A DNA stretch of 64,000 nt from PHAA01 sp034927445 (GTDB lineage Bacteria > Bacillota > Syntrophomonadia > Syntrophomonadales > Syntrophomonadaceae): contig JAYFPZ010000034.1 of NCBI GenBank assembly GCA_034927445.1, forward strand, positions 48,631 through 112,630, in the 5' to 3' direction. This document shows positions 7,998 through 17,446 of the stretch, piece after piece. The notes under the pieces were generated by a model. It was not told the origin of the DNA and did no database searches. It saw only the letters and a program-made list of their open reading frames with translations. Positions within the stretch are counted from its first letter, which is position 1, and each line of letters starts with the position of its first letter. The position numbers were made by a program, and so were the translations under genes.

Positions 7998-9179
7998 CTA
8001 GGGGGCGGTTGGGAGCGGCGGGTCGGCAAATTTGACGGTTACGTTTAATATTTCGGGATGATTGCCGATGCGGATGGGAGGGCCCCAGGTACCGTATCCG
8101 CAGGACACGATAAGCTGAAAATTATTTTTGCGTAAATAACCCCAATCCTGTTCGAAAACCGCAGCGGTAATATAGTTGTTGGGAAACATTTGGCCCCGGT
8201 GGGTGTGGCCGGAGAATTGGAGATCCACTCCCGCTTTTTCCGGCTCCTTAAGATTAGAAGGCTCATGATCCATCAAAATCAGGGGCAGCCGCTTGAGGTC
8301 AGCATCGGCAATAACCTCGGACAGCGCCAGTCTTGCCGAACCATAAAAACGATGACGGGAAGCATCATCACGACCGGCCAGATAAAAACTGTCGGCTATC
8401 TCGACAGCCTGGTCGCGCAGCACTTTAATACCGGCCCGGTCCAGAAAATCTATGGTTGCCTCGGCATTCCCGCTGATATATTCATGATTGCCCATGGCGG
8501 CGAAGGTGCCCAGGCGGGGCTGCAAGGTTTGCAGGACTGCGGGCATTTCCTGCTCGGTGGCCAGATCTACGCCTTCATCGATAATATCTCCAGGCAGGAG
8601 GATCAGATCCGGGTGCAGGGAATTAATAAGCCCGGCCATCTGTTGCAGCCGATCAATACCTACTATCCATCCCAGATGTACATCCGATACCACCACCACC
8701 CGCATACTATCCATGGTACTTGATTTCTTGGCGATAGTGACTTCGTAGTTGCGCACCACCGGATGGCGGGCGTTCCAGGTTCCATATATCAATAAAAGGG
8801 CCACCGTGAAGAGAATGCCCATAATCACCAGATGATAATTTCCTCTGAGGCCGGTCGGGAGGATTCCGGTTCTGCGCATAAGCATCCGGGCCAGGTCGCT
8901 TATAATAAAAATAAGGATGAGATAATAAAAGGCTGCCAGCCAATATGAACTGATGTAATTCAGCGCATGATTGAGGCTGGGGGGCAAGTAACGGCTGTTT
9001 AAGTGGCTTAAAGGAAGAGACCAAGTCAGTAAAAGAACGGTTACCGCCCAATACATTGAAGCACGGTGGAAAGGGAAGAGTATGGTAAAGGCCTGATACC
9101 CTCGCAGGCCTACATAATAGCTGCAGAGCCCGTATAATAGAAAAAATATGCCGAAAAACACGGCTGTTTTTGAATTCAT
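7998..9179 (-). CDS. Membrane-anchored metallophosphoesterase (YkuE-like)
   Basis: The product has about four N-terminal hydrophobic segments (to about residue 140) followed by a calcineurin-like phosphoesterase domain. Metal-site motifs in order are VSDVHLG, LPGDIID, MGNHEY, MDHEP and SGHTHRGQ. Related YkuE proteins are membrane-linked phosphohydrolases; the substrate here is unknown. The ATG at 9179 is preferred over the longer GTG at 9230: the predicted promoter starts transcription only a few bases before 9230, and the extra 17 residues are hydrophilic. The gene diverges from the KimA-like gene. Confidence 0.88.
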   Translation of the reverse strand: MNSKTAVFFGIFFLLYGLCSYYVGLRGYQAFTILFPFHRASMYWAVTVLLLTWSLPLSHLNSRYLPPSLNHALNYISSYWLAAFYYLILIFIISDLARMLMRRTGILPTGLRGNYHLVIMGILFTVALLLIYGTWNARHPVVRNYEVTIAKKSSTMDSMRVVVVSDVHLGWIVGIDRLQQMAGLINSLHPDLILLPGDIIDEGVDLATEQEMPAVLQTLQPRLGTFAAMGNHEYISGNAEATIDFLDRAGIKVLRDQAVEIADSFYLAGRDDASRHRFYGSARLALSEVIADADLKRLPLILMDHEPSNLKEPEKAGVDLQFSGHTHRGQMFPNNYITAAVFEQDWGYLRKNNFQLIVSCGYGTWGPPIRIGNHPEILNVTVKFADPPLPTAP

Positions 9180-9233
9180 ATTGTATGTACCGCCATTTTT
9201 ATATTTCTCCGCCGGCAATGTAGATTTCACTGG

Positions 9234-9261
9234 TTTACATCTGTTATACAGGTATTATAAT
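9234..9261 (+). promoter_or_regulatory. Sigma-A promoter for the KimA-like gene
   Basis: TTTACA at 9234-9239 and a perfect TATAAT at 9256-9261 are separated by 16 bp and face the gene starting at 9332. The promoter overlaps the opposite-strand promoter at 9243-9270. Confidence 0.65.
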
Positions 9262-9270
9262 AGATGTTAA
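9243..9270 (-). promoter_or_regulatory. Sigma-A promoter for the metallophosphoesterase gene
   Basis: Read on the minus strand, TTAACA (9270-9265) and TATAAC (9248-9243) are 16 bp apart, each one base from consensus. It overlaps the plus-strand promoter, so the two polymerase sites should exclude each other. Confidence 0.5.
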
Positions 9271-9331
9271 TTGTAAATATCCATAAAGCTGAAAAATTAC
9301 GGTAATTGAGACATAGGAGGCTAGGTCCGTT

Positions 9332-11239
9332 TTGATAAGACAATTTATTCGCTGGATATTTGGCCAGAAAATGGCTTCCAGCCGCTTGAGCGCGGAAAAG
9401 CTAAGCATATTCTGGGGTATGCCTATACTTTCAAGTGATGCTATTTCTTCGGTAGCGTATGCAGTGGAGGAATTACTTCTGGTGTTGGTGCCGGTCATAG
9501 GTGTTGCTTCATTTATATGGATGCCGCGCCTGGCAGTCGTCATTATTATTTTGCTTATAGTCCTGACTTTTTCCTACCGCCATGTGGTTGACGCCTATCC
9601 CCATGGAGGTGGAGCCTATATAGTAGCCAAGGAGAACTTGAGTCCTCTGGCCGGCCTGGTGGCCGGGGCTTCGTTATCCGTTGACTACACTCTCACGGTG
9701 GCAGTTAGTATATGCGCCGGTACTGCCGCCATAACTTCCGCCGTGCCATTGCTCTATCCCCATCGGGTCGGCATTGCCGTATTGCTGATTATATTGCTGA
9801 TAATTGCCAATGTCAGGGGGATACGTGAATCAGCTCGGATACTCAGTTTACCTACTTATGCCTTTATATTTTCTATTATTGCCCTGGTCGTAGTGGGTGT
9901 TATTAAACATGCCGCCGGTGGGGCGGTTGATGTTCCCCCGCCGCCGATGGGGGAACCCATCACCTTAGGGACGCAGGCTGTTACCGTATTTCTGCTGCTT
10001 AGGGCTTTCTCTTCCGGATGCAGTGCGGTTACCGGGATTGAGGCGGTAAGCGACGCCGTGCCTAACTTTAAAGACCCGGCCCCCAGGAACGCTAAAATAG
10101 TCTATATATTGTTGACCTTGTCCATTATTATTTGTTTTGGCGGAGTTGCCTACCTGGTCAACCTTTATCATGCTTTCCCCAATGACCGCCAAACCATACT
10201 GGCTCAGATTACCCTGGATGTTTTTGGCCATGGCGGCATGTTCTATTTCATTCAGGCGATAACCGCGATAATTCTGGCGATGGCAGCCAACACTGCTTTT
10301 GCCGGATTTCCAACCCTTTTGTCCGTAATAGCCCAGGATGGCTACGCCCCCAGACAGCTAAAGCTGCGGGGGCACCGGCTGAATTATACCAACGGGATAA
10401 CGAGCCTGGGAATCATGGCCATTATCCTGGTAATAATTTTTCAGGCCGATACCCATCTGCTGATTGGCTTATATGCCGTAGGTGTTTTTACCTCCTTTAC
10501 CCTCTCCCAAAGCGGCATGCTCGTCCACTGGTTCCGTCAAAGATCTCCGGGCTGGCAATACCGGGCTCTGGTCAATGGCCTGGGAGCCTTGACCACATTT
10601 ACGGCCGTGGTTATTATAGGAGTAACCAAGTTTACTGAGGGAGCCTGGATAGTAGTGGTAGTAGTACCGCTGATTATCATGGTAATGCTGAAAATCAAGG
10701 CTCATTATCAATCGGTGGCCCGGCAATTGGATATTCCCAATGATACCCTGAGCCAGATACAGCTTATCCCGGCTTATTCCCATCACGTGATTGTACCCAT
10801 TGACAGTCTTAATGCCATGGTAGTCAAGGCCCTGCGCTATGCCCGGACGATGACTGATAGTGTTGAAGCCTTTCATATCGAGACCTATGAGGGGGAAGCC
10901 GATAAATTGAGAAAGAAGTGGGCCATGTTAAACAGCGGCATCCCTTTAATTATAAAACAGTCTCCTTACCGGGAAGTAGTGGGGCCCTTAAAAGAATACA
11001 TCGATTCGGAAGAACATGCTTCCCAGCCCGGGGATATAATAACCGTGCTTTTACCGCAGTTTTTCGTACCCAAATGGTGGCACACGATTCTTCACAATAA
11101 TACCAGCTTGTTTATCGCCAACGCCATGTTCAGCAAGCGCAATGTAGTAGTATCTATTCTGCCTTTTTACCTGGAAGATTTGAACCGGTATAAAGTTAAA
11201 ATTACGACCCCGGTCGAGGCTCAGCCTCGAAATGACTGA
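9332..11239 (+). CDS. KimA-like APC-superfamily transporter
   Basis: This 635-residue protein has about 12 membrane segments and a soluble C-terminal domain from about residue 470. The N-terminus includes MPILSSDAISSVAYAVEE, the unwound-helix region of APC transporters, and the layout matches Bacillus KimA (YdaO), a high-affinity potassium/proton importer inhibited by c-di-AMP. TTG at 9332 follows AGGAGG. There is no room for a c-di-AMP riboswitch in the about 70-nt leader. An amino acid substrate cannot be excluded from sequence alone. Confidence 0.82.
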   Translation: MIRQFIRWIFGQKMASSRLSAEKLSIFWGMPILSSDAISSVAYAVEELLLVLVPVIGVASFIWMPRLAVVIIILLIVLTFSYRHVVDAYPHGGGAYIVAKENLSPLAGLVAGASLSVDYTLTVAVSICAGTAAITSAVPLLYPHRVGIAVLLIILLIIANVRGIRESARILSLPTYAFIFSIIALVVVGVIKHAAGGAVDVPPPPMGEPITLGTQAVTVFLLLRAFSSGCSAVTGIEAVSDAVPNFKDPAPRNAKIVYILLTLSIIICFGGVAYLVNLYHAFPNDRQTILAQITLDVFGHGGMFYFIQAITAIILAMAANTAFAGFPTLLSVIAQDGYAPRQLKLRGHRLNYTNGITSLGIMAIILVIIFQADTHLLIGLYAVGVFTSFTLSQSGMLVHWFRQRSPGWQYRALVNGLGALTTFTAVVIIGVTKFTEGAWIVVVVVPLIIMVMLKIKAHYQSVARQLDIPNDTLSQIQLIPAYSHHVIVPIDSLNAMVVKALRYARTMTDSVEAFHIETYEGEADKLRKKWAMLNSGIPLIIKQSPYREVVGPLKEYIDSEEHASQPGDIITVLLPQFFVPKWWHTILHNNTSLFIANAMFSKRNVVVSILPFYLEDLNRYKVKITTPVEAQPRND

Positions 11240-11284
11240 ACGGTATTGATTAAACGCTTGTAGCTGCGAAAGGACAGAATCAAT

Positions 11285-13660
11285 ATGGGCATATTAACTA
11301 GAAAGCTATGGCGTTATATTAAACACAATATGGGCCAGTTCCTGGCCGTGTCCACCGTTGTCATGGCAGGCGTAATAGTCTATATTGCCATGAGCAGCTC
11401 TTATTATGTCCTGAGTCAATCACGCGACCAATTCTACCGGGACAATAATTTTGCCGATCAATATTTTCAGGTGGTAAAAGCCCCCGAGGGAATTGTAAAA
11501 CAGCTGCAAATGATCCCGGGGGTAAAAAGTATCACCGGCAGAACCCAGCGTGATCTGTCCATTATCAAGGCCAACGGCGACCGCGGGACGGCTCGGGTGG
11601 TCAGTTACAGCCTGCCCCTGGAAAAGGAATTAAACCGCCTGACGTTGGTGGAAGGGCGGTATTTCGCCGACAACCGGGGCGGCAGCCCCGAAGTCGTATT
11701 GGATCCCAAATTCCTGGCCGCCAATGATCTGGCCTGGGGGGATCAGGTAACGGTAGTGGTTGATGGTAAAGAGGTATTCTTAACCGTGGTCGGTTCCGCC
11801 ATCAGCCCGGAATTCATATATGCCATGAAAGACAGCGCCGATATATTGCCTGATCCCATGCTCTTCGGCATTTTTATGCTGGAAAACCGCCAGGCTCAGG
11901 AAATATTGAATATGCCCGGTCAGATAAATCAGGTTCTGCTTGAATTTACCCCCGGGGCTGACCAGACCCAGGTGGTGGAGGAAGTCAAATCCATCCTCCG
12001 GCCCTATGGCCTGCTGGCTTCTTATCCCCGGCGTGATCAAATGAGCCACGCCATTTTACAGGGGGAATTGGATCAATTACGATCCATAACCATCTTCCTG
12101 CCTGCTATTTTTCTCGGCATTGCCGCCGCCATCCAATTTGTAATCCTGCGGCGCCTGATTAGAGCCCAGCGGACCCAAATCGGAATAATGAAAGCCATAG
12201 GCTATAACAGCTCTCAAATCATGCTGCATTACAGCTCTTATGCGGTTATAGTCAGCCTATTCGGAGCATTGGCGGGTACCTGGCTGGGACATATGCTTTC
12301 GGGTACGATTGCGACTACCTATGCCGCCTATTTTAATCTGCCGGGGCTGACCGGGGGACATAATCTGCAAGCCATTATTTCCGGTCTGCTATTGAGTATG
12401 GCGGTAGCGGTTATTGCCGGGGTCAGTGCGTCCAGGGGCGTTTTAAACATAAAACCGGCTGAAGCTATGCGGCCTGAGCCCCCCCGCCGCAGCGGCCAGA
12501 CTATTTTGGAAAAATGGGTCTGGTTATGGCAACGGCTTAATCCGGTCTGGAAGATGACCCTGAGGAATATCAGCCGCAACCGGGGACGGTTTGGGGTTAC
12601 CATCCTGGGAGTGGCTTTTGCCGTGGCCCTGCTGGTAATCGCTCTTTTTACCAATGATGCGGTGGACTACATAATGCAGCGCTACTTTTACGGAGGGCAG
12701 TCTTATGATTTATCCATCCGTTTCAATTCCGTGCTGCCCGAGAAGGAACTGCTGAATATAAGCCGAATTGACGGAGTACAGAAGGTTGAGGGATTTCTGG
12801 AGTTGCCGGTTAAATTGAATTATGGCAGCCGCAGTGAGGATGAAGTCCTGATCGCTTATCCCCCCGATCTTACCATGAAAAAACTGGAAAGTGACCAGGG
12901 GGAGCCCATCAGGATACCAACCGAGGGCTTGCTTATCAATCAGCGCACCGCATCCAAACTGGGGGTTGAGCCGGGGGCGGTGGTAGAGGTGGAAACGCTA
13001 ATGCCGACGGGGCCGGTCCATTATGATAATATCGAGATTGCCGGCGAAATACGCCAGTTGATCGGAGGCGGCTCGTATATTGATTTGCAGCGGGCCAACG
13101 CCGTTCTGCAAGAGAGGAATCTGGTATCGGGAGCCATGATCAAGGTTGAACCTGCCCAATTGGCGGCGGTGGAAAACGAAATCGGGAAAATGCTGAATGT
13201 AACCTCCGTGATCAGCCGCCAGAAAGAATTGCAGAATTTCGAGAAAAATCTGGAAAGTATGATTTATTCGATCGGATTGATGATTTTATTTGCCATAATC
13301 CTGGGGTATGCCATTGTTTATAACTCGGCGGTTATGAATTATGCGGAGCGGCAGCGGGAAATTGCCTGTTTAAGAGTTATTGGCTATACCACCGGCGAGG
13401 CCGCCTCTTTGCTGCGCCGGGAAAGCCTATTGCATACCGTGATAGGGGTGGGCCTGGGTCTGCCTTTGGGGCGTTTGATTGCCCAGGCTTATGTTCAATC
13501 GGTGAGTACTGATTTATATACTCTGCCGGTGGTTATTTATCCTTTAACCTATTTATTTTCAGCCATTGGAGGTATTATCTTTATAAGACTGGCACATCAT
13601 GTGGCCCTCAAAGGCATTAAGCAGCTGGATTTGGCCGCAACCCTGAAAAACAGCGATTAA
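11285..13660 (+). CDS. ABC transporter permease with two FtsX domains
   Basis: This 791-residue permease has an N-terminal membrane helix (about residues 17-39), an extracytoplasmic MacB-like domain, a first FtsX block (about 265-385), a second anchor near 440, a second soluble domain and a second FtsX block (about 665-780). Such proteins export lipids, peptides or drugs, or transmit mechanical force. It is followed by a LolD-type ATPase gene and a HlyD-type adaptor gene, making a three-gene export system. ATG at 11285 follows AAAGGACAG. The product ends in LDLAATLKNSD, a sequence echoed in a remnant downstream. Confidence 0.9.
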   Translation: MGILTRKLWRYIKHNMGQFLAVSTVVMAGVIVYIAMSSSYYVLSQSRDQFYRDNNFADQYFQVVKAPEGIVKQLQMIPGVKSITGRTQRDLSIIKANGDRGTARVVSYSLPLEKELNRLTLVEGRYFADNRGGSPEVVLDPKFLAANDLAWGDQVTVVVDGKEVFLTVVGSAISPEFIYAMKDSADILPDPMLFGIFMLENRQAQEILNMPGQINQVLLEFTPGADQTQVVEEVKSILRPYGLLASYPRRDQMSHAILQGELDQLRSITIFLPAIFLGIAAAIQFVILRRLIRAQRTQIGIMKAIGYNSSQIMLHYSSYAVIVSLFGALAGTWLGHMLSGTIATTYAAYFNLPGLTGGHNLQAIISGLLLSMAVAVIAGVSASRGVLNIKPAEAMRPEPPRRSGQTILEKWVWLWQRLNPVWKMTLRNISRNRGRFGVTILGVAFAVALLVIALFTNDAVDYIMQRYFYGGQSYDLSIRFNSVLPEKELLNISRIDGVQKVEGFLELPVKLNYGSRSEDEVLIAYPPDLTMKKLESDQGEPIRIPTEGLLINQRTASKLGVEPGAVVEVETLMPTGPVHYDNIEIAGEIRQLIGGGSYIDLQRANAVLQERNLVSGAMIKVEPAQLAAVENEIGKMLNVTSVISRQKELQNFEKNLESMIYSIGLMILFAIILGYAIVYNSAVMNYAERQREIACLRVIGYTTGEAASLLRRESLLHTVIGVGLGLPLGRLIAQAYVQSVSTDLYTLPVVIYPLTYLFSAIGGIIFIRLAHHVALKGIKQLDLAATLKNSD

Positions 13661-13705
13661 TTGCCTTGTTTTCAATAAATCCTGCTGACAAGGGAGATAC
13701 ATAGG

Positions 13706-14416
13706 ATGGAACACAGTGTATTGATGAAGCTGGACCGGGTTAGTAAAACCTATGACATGGGACAGGTAAAGGTAGAGGCTCTGAAGGAGAGTTCCCTGGA
13801 GGTTTATACCGGGGAAATGCTCGTAATTCTCGGCCCCAGCGGTTCCGGCAAGAGCACCCTGTTAAACATAATGGGGGGCATGGATTTACCCACCGGCGGT
13901 GATGTAATCTTCAACGGCCAGAATATGAGCAAGGCCAGCGAGGCGGTTCTGACCAGCTACCGCCGTAATGAGGTGGGTTTTGTATTTCAATTTTATAACC
14001 TCATCCCGGATCTGACCGCCCGTGAAAATGTGGAACTGGCTGCCAATCTGGTTAAAAATTCCCAGACCATTGAAGGAACCCTGGTTGAGGTGGGCCTGGA
14101 GGGAAGACTGGACCATTTTCCGTCCCAAATGAGCGGCGGGGAACAGCAGCGGGTGTCAATTGCCCGTGCCGTAGTTAAGAATCCGCGGCTGCTTCTATGC
14201 GACGAGCCCACCGGAGCTCTGGACTATCAAACCGGAATATTGATTCTGGGAGTACTGAAGAAGATAAATGAGCAAACCGGGTGCACCGTTGTTCTGATCA
14301 CTCATAATACGGCTATCGGCGCTATGGGGGACCGGGTGGTAAGAATGCGCAGCGGGGAGATTGCCAGTGTTACCGAGAATCCGAACCCGCTGCCACCGGA
14401 AGGAATTGAGTGGTGA
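13706..14416 (+). CDS. ABC transporter ATPase, LolD/MacB type
   Basis: This 236-residue ATPase has Walker A GPSGSGKST, a Q-loop in FVFQFYNLIPDLTARENVELA (typical of LolD/FtsE-class exporters), signature MSGGEQQRVSIARA and Walker B LLLCDEPTGALD. It lies 45 bp after the FtsX permease gene and should pair with it. GGGAGATACATAGG precedes the ATG. Confidence 0.93.
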   Translation: MEHSVLMKLDRVSKTYDMGQVKVEALKESSLEVYTGEMLVILGPSGSGKSTLLNIMGGMDLPTGGDVIFNGQNMSKASEAVLTSYRRNEVGFVFQFYNLIPDLTARENVELAANLVKNSQTIEGTLVEVGLEGRLDHFPSQMSGGEQQRVSIARAVVKNPRLLLCDEPTGALDYQTGILILGVLKKINEQTGCTVVLITHNTAIGAMGDRVVRMRSGEIASVTENPNPLPPEGIEW

Positions 14417-14426
14417 TGAGTATTTA

Positions 14427-14499
14427 ATGGTTGCCTATCGCTTTGCGGTTAGAAGCCTAAAAAAACCTGGATATGGTAGCTACTTTAAAGAATACCGAT
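14427..14499 (+). pseudogene. Remnant of the 3' end of an FtsX permease gene
   Basis: Between the ATPase and adaptor genes, bases 14467-14499 encode LDMVATLKNTD, nearly the same as LDLAATLKNSD at the end of the permease at 11285. The upstream bases from 14427 encode VAYRFAVRSLK, comparable with the residues before that end, but in a frame shifted by one base. This looks like the tail of a second FtsX permease gene, otherwise deleted. The small complete frame from ATG 14427 is therefore unlikely to be a real gene. Confidence 0.55.
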
Positions 14500-14522
14500 T
14501 CGTTGAGGAGGTTGATTAATAC

Positions 14523-15683
14523 ATGCTTAAAAAGTATTATTGGATAATATTGCTGGCAATCGCCTTGGCCGGTTTGGGATATTATTTAGGTACGGCGGCT
14601 ACCGAGGTGGATACCTTCAAAGTCACGCAGGGGAGTATTTTACATACGGTAGTGGACACCGGGTATGTTCAGGCCGCCCAGAAATTTGACGTATATGCCA
14701 CCCAGGGAGGGCGGATTGTCAGTATAGCGGTCAAGGTCGGGCAGCCTATCCAAAAAGGGCAGGTAATCATGGTGCTGCAGAACCGTGATCTGGCCATGAG
14801 TTCCAGTCAGTTGCAGATTCAATTGAGTCAGGCGCAGGCAGCGGCCGCTGAAGCTGAAGCAGCCATAGCCCAAGGGCAATTGGATCTCCAAGACGCCCAG
14901 AGCGAATTTGACCGGAATCAGGAGTTGTATGATGCCGGGGCTATAAGCCAGGTGGAATATGATGCTGCCCGTTCCCGGCTGAATAAAAACCAGGCCAGCC
15001 TGGAAGCCCAGCAACAGGCTCTGCAATCAGTTCGGGAACAGGTGGGCAACTATAAGAGTCTGCTGGCCAGTTCCGCCCAGAAAGAGAATGAATTACAGAT
15101 AATCAGCCCTATCGACGGCACCTTGATGCAGCTGCCGGTGCAGCAGGAACAGGTTGTCGCCTACGGTGCCCTGCTGGCCCAGGTTGCCCAGGCCTCTGAT
15201 TTGGAGATAAAAGTGGATTTATTAAGTGATGATCTAGGCGAAGTCAAGATAGGGCAGCCGGCTCAGATTACTGCTCCGGTCCTGGGTGACAAGGTCCTCA
15301 AGGGTGAGGTAATCCAGATTTATCCCCAGGCTGAAGAAAAACAGTCAGCTTTGGGGGTTATTCAGCGGCGGGTTCCCACTATAATCAAGCTGGATGACTA
15401 TGATAGTTTAAAGCCGGGTTATGAGACCAGGGTCAGTATCATTACCGCCAGCAATGACAATGTTTTGCTGATTCCCCGGGAAGCGGTAATAACCGCGGCC
15501 AGCGGCGAAAAGCAGGTAATGGCGGTTGTCAATGGCCGGGTCGCAGTGCGTCCCATAATCACCGGATTGGTGGACAGTAAAAACATAGAGGTTACGGGCG
15601 GTTTGAATGAAGGCGATCAAATTGTCAAGGATGCCAGTGTTGCTCTGCCGGCCAATGCGCGCGTTAAAGCCAAAAAGATATAG
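14523..15683 (+). CDS. HlyD/MacA-type adaptor subunit of the exporter
   Basis: This 386-residue membrane-fusion-type protein has one N-terminal membrane helix (residues about 6-24), a biotinyl-lipoyl-like half near residue 50-85 (GGRIVSIAVKVGQPIQKGQ), an Ala/Gln-rich coiled coil about 90-180, the second lipoyl half (SPIDGTLM) and a beta-barrel region. In Gram-positive bacteria such proteins work with FtsX/LolD exporters at the outer face of the membrane. A GAGGAGG site precedes the ATG. It completes the permease-ATPase-adaptor set begun at 11285. Confidence 0.9.
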   Translation: MLKKYYWIILLAIALAGLGYYLGTAATEVDTFKVTQGSILHTVVDTGYVQAAQKFDVYATQGGRIVSIAVKVGQPIQKGQVIMVLQNRDLAMSSSQLQIQLSQAQAAAAEAEAAIAQGQLDLQDAQSEFDRNQELYDAGAISQVEYDAARSRLNKNQASLEAQQQALQSVREQVGNYKSLLASSAQKENELQIISPIDGTLMQLPVQQEQVVAYGALLAQVAQASDLEIKVDLLSDDLGEVKIGQPAQITAPVLGDKVLKGEVIQIYPQAEEKQSALGVIQRRVPTIIKLDDYDSLKPGYETRVSIITASNDNVLLIPREAVITAASGEKQVMAVVNGRVAVRPIITGLVDSKNIEVTGGLNEGDQIVKDASVALPANARVKAKKI

Positions 15684-15795
15684 AACCGCCCCTCTTAATT
15701 TCAATTGGAAATCCTATAAAATAAATATGAATAAGATATTCTGGCACCCCAATTCACAATTCTGAATCAAATTATTTTAAGGAGAGAATTTTCTA

Positions 15796-17235
15796 ATGTC
15801 AGAAGCAAGGCCCGGCCATAACTCCCCCTCTTTTGGGGAGAATACCGGAATAGATATAAGCCGGATAGCTCCGGTTTTGGATTCAATCAACGGTTTATTC
15901 TGTGTTTATAACCTGGAAGGACAAATCGTCTATATGAACCAAAAGTTCAGAGACCTGGTCGATTATCCCGACGATGCTTTGAAAAAGATGAATATCAGCG
16001 ATTTGGCTATAGATCGTCATAAGAAGCGAATCCGGGAACGGATGCGCTCCCGGCTGGACGAAGGCAAGGAGCGGAGTTGGGAACTGCCGATCCGCAGCCG
16101 GGACGGCCGGGAATTTATAGTCATTGCCCGGACGTCGCCGCTGCGCCAGCAGGAAAGTTTGGTGGGCGGTATTCTGCTGGTTGAAGACATTACCGAACGT
16201 AAAAAGGCTGAAGCTGAATTGAGGGAATCGCAACGACGCCTGGCTGATACGATTGAATCATTGCCTGATGCTACCATGGTTATCGACCGGGAAGGCAGGG
16301 TGTTGTATTGGAACCGCGAAATGGTGGAAATGACCGGCTTTTCAGCTTCCGATATGGTGGGGCGGGGCGACTATATATATGCCTTGCCGTTCTATGGGGA
16401 CCGCCGGCCTATATTGATTGACATGATAGTGGATCCCAGGATTCATGTGGAAAGCGAATATGACTATATTCACCGGGAAGGCAAGGTGCTGACTACCGAA
16501 ACCAAGACCGGCAAGCTTAAGGGCAAAGAGAGGATTCTATGGGGCCGGGCGACCCCTTTGTATAATACCCGGGGGCAGATAGTAGGCGCGATTGAATCGG
16601 TACGGGATATAACCGAGCGTAAAGAAGCCGAGGACGATTTAAAGAAAAGCCACGAGAGGCTGGAAGCCATTTTTAGCGGCACCGTCAGCGCCCTGGCCGT
16701 AACCACTGAAAAAAGGGATCAGTATACAGCCGGACATCAACACCGGGTAGCTGAGCTGGCCTGTGCTATCGCCCGGGAGATGAGACTGTCGGCCAAGATG
16801 ATCGACGATATAAAGATTGCGGGAACGCTCCATGATATCGGCAAGCTTTTTGTTCCTCTGGATATCCTGAGCCAAACCGGGAGGCTTACGGAAATAGAAA
16901 TGCTTTTTGTAAAAACTCACCCGGCGGCAGGCTACGACATTGTTAAAAGTATTCCCTTCGACGGCCCGATTGCCGAGATTATTCTCCAGCATCATGAAAG
17001 AATGGATGGATCCGGCTATCCGCGCGGGATTAAGGGAGATGAAATTCTGCTGGAGGCCCGGGTCCTGTCAGTGGCTGATGTGGTGGAAGCCATGGCCTCT
17101 CACCGCCCTTACCGTCCGGCTTTGGGCCTGGATAAAGCTTTGGCGGAGATCCGGGGCAACGCCGGACGGCTTTATGATGAAAATGTGGTAAATGCCTGTG
17201 TGCGTGTGGTAGAAAAAAATAAATTTGAGCTCTAA
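15796..17235 (+). CDS. PAS-PAS-HD-GYP protein, probable cyclic-di-GMP phosphodiesterase
   Basis: The 479-residue protein has two PAS/PAC sensor units (about residues 25-130 and 145-270, each ending in the PAC motif DITERK) and an HD-GYP domain (about 300-479). The catalytic motifs HDIGK, HHERMDGSGYP and the GYP loop are intact, so it should hydrolyse c-di-GMP in response to a small ligand or redox signal sensed by the PAS units. It has no membrane helix. It appears monocistronic, with AAGGAGAG before the ATG. Confidence 0.92.
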   Translation: MSEARPGHNSPSFGENTGIDISRIAPVLDSINGLFCVYNLEGQIVYMNQKFRDLVDYPDDALKKMNISDLAIDRHKKRIRERMRSRLDEGKERSWELPIRSRDGREFIVIARTSPLRQQESLVGGILLVEDITERKKAEAELRESQRRLADTIESLPDATMVIDREGRVLYWNREMVEMTGFSASDMVGRGDYIYALPFYGDRRPILIDMIVDPRIHVESEYDYIHREGKVLTTETKTGKLKGKERILWGRATPLYNTRGQIVGAIESVRDITERKEAEDDLKKSHERLEAIFSGTVSALAVTTEKRDQYTAGHQHRVAELACAIAREMRLSAKMIDDIKIAGTLHDIGKLFVPLDILSQTGRLTEIEMLFVKTHPAAGYDIVKSIPFDGPIAEIILQHHERMDGSGYPRGIKGDEILLEARVLSVADVVEAMASHRPYRPALGLDKALAEIRGNAGRLYDENVVNACVRVVEKNKFEL

Positions 17236-17350
17236 CCGGAGCAGAAGCTTATTTAAGGTATTCTTACTTGCCACCGGGCGCGGGTGCCAGCAGCCCGGCC
17301 AGTGCCCCTACTGATGCAGAGTCGAGAGCTAGCTACTACCGACTCGGGTA

Positions 17351-17446
17351 TTATTTGCCGATAAACGCCAAGGCAATAGCGCCTCCTATGGTGATGATTC
17401 CCAGCATCCAAACAACCGTATTGTAGACGGATGAATTGTGTTTATC
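17351..17446 (-). pseudogene. 5'-truncated small membrane protein remnant
   Basis: Read on the minus strand, an open frame ending in TAA at 17353-17351 encodes about 31 residues, including NTVVWMLGIITIGGAIALAF, a single membrane helix, then GK and stop. There is no start codon before the in-frame stop shared with the glycosylase-like gene at 17449-17447. It looks like the tail of a small single-helix membrane protein whose start was lost when the AT-rich islet arrived. It has no recognised function. Confidence 0.35.

Noticed and set aside
9240..9331. c-di-AMP riboswitch before the KimA-like gene
   Set aside because: The leader is about 70 nt and AT-rich, with none of the aptamer's conserved blocks.
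14427..14519. Independent small gene of about 30 codons
   Set aside because: The sequence is better explained as the shifted tail of an FtsX permease, and the ribosome site for the adaptor lies at its end.
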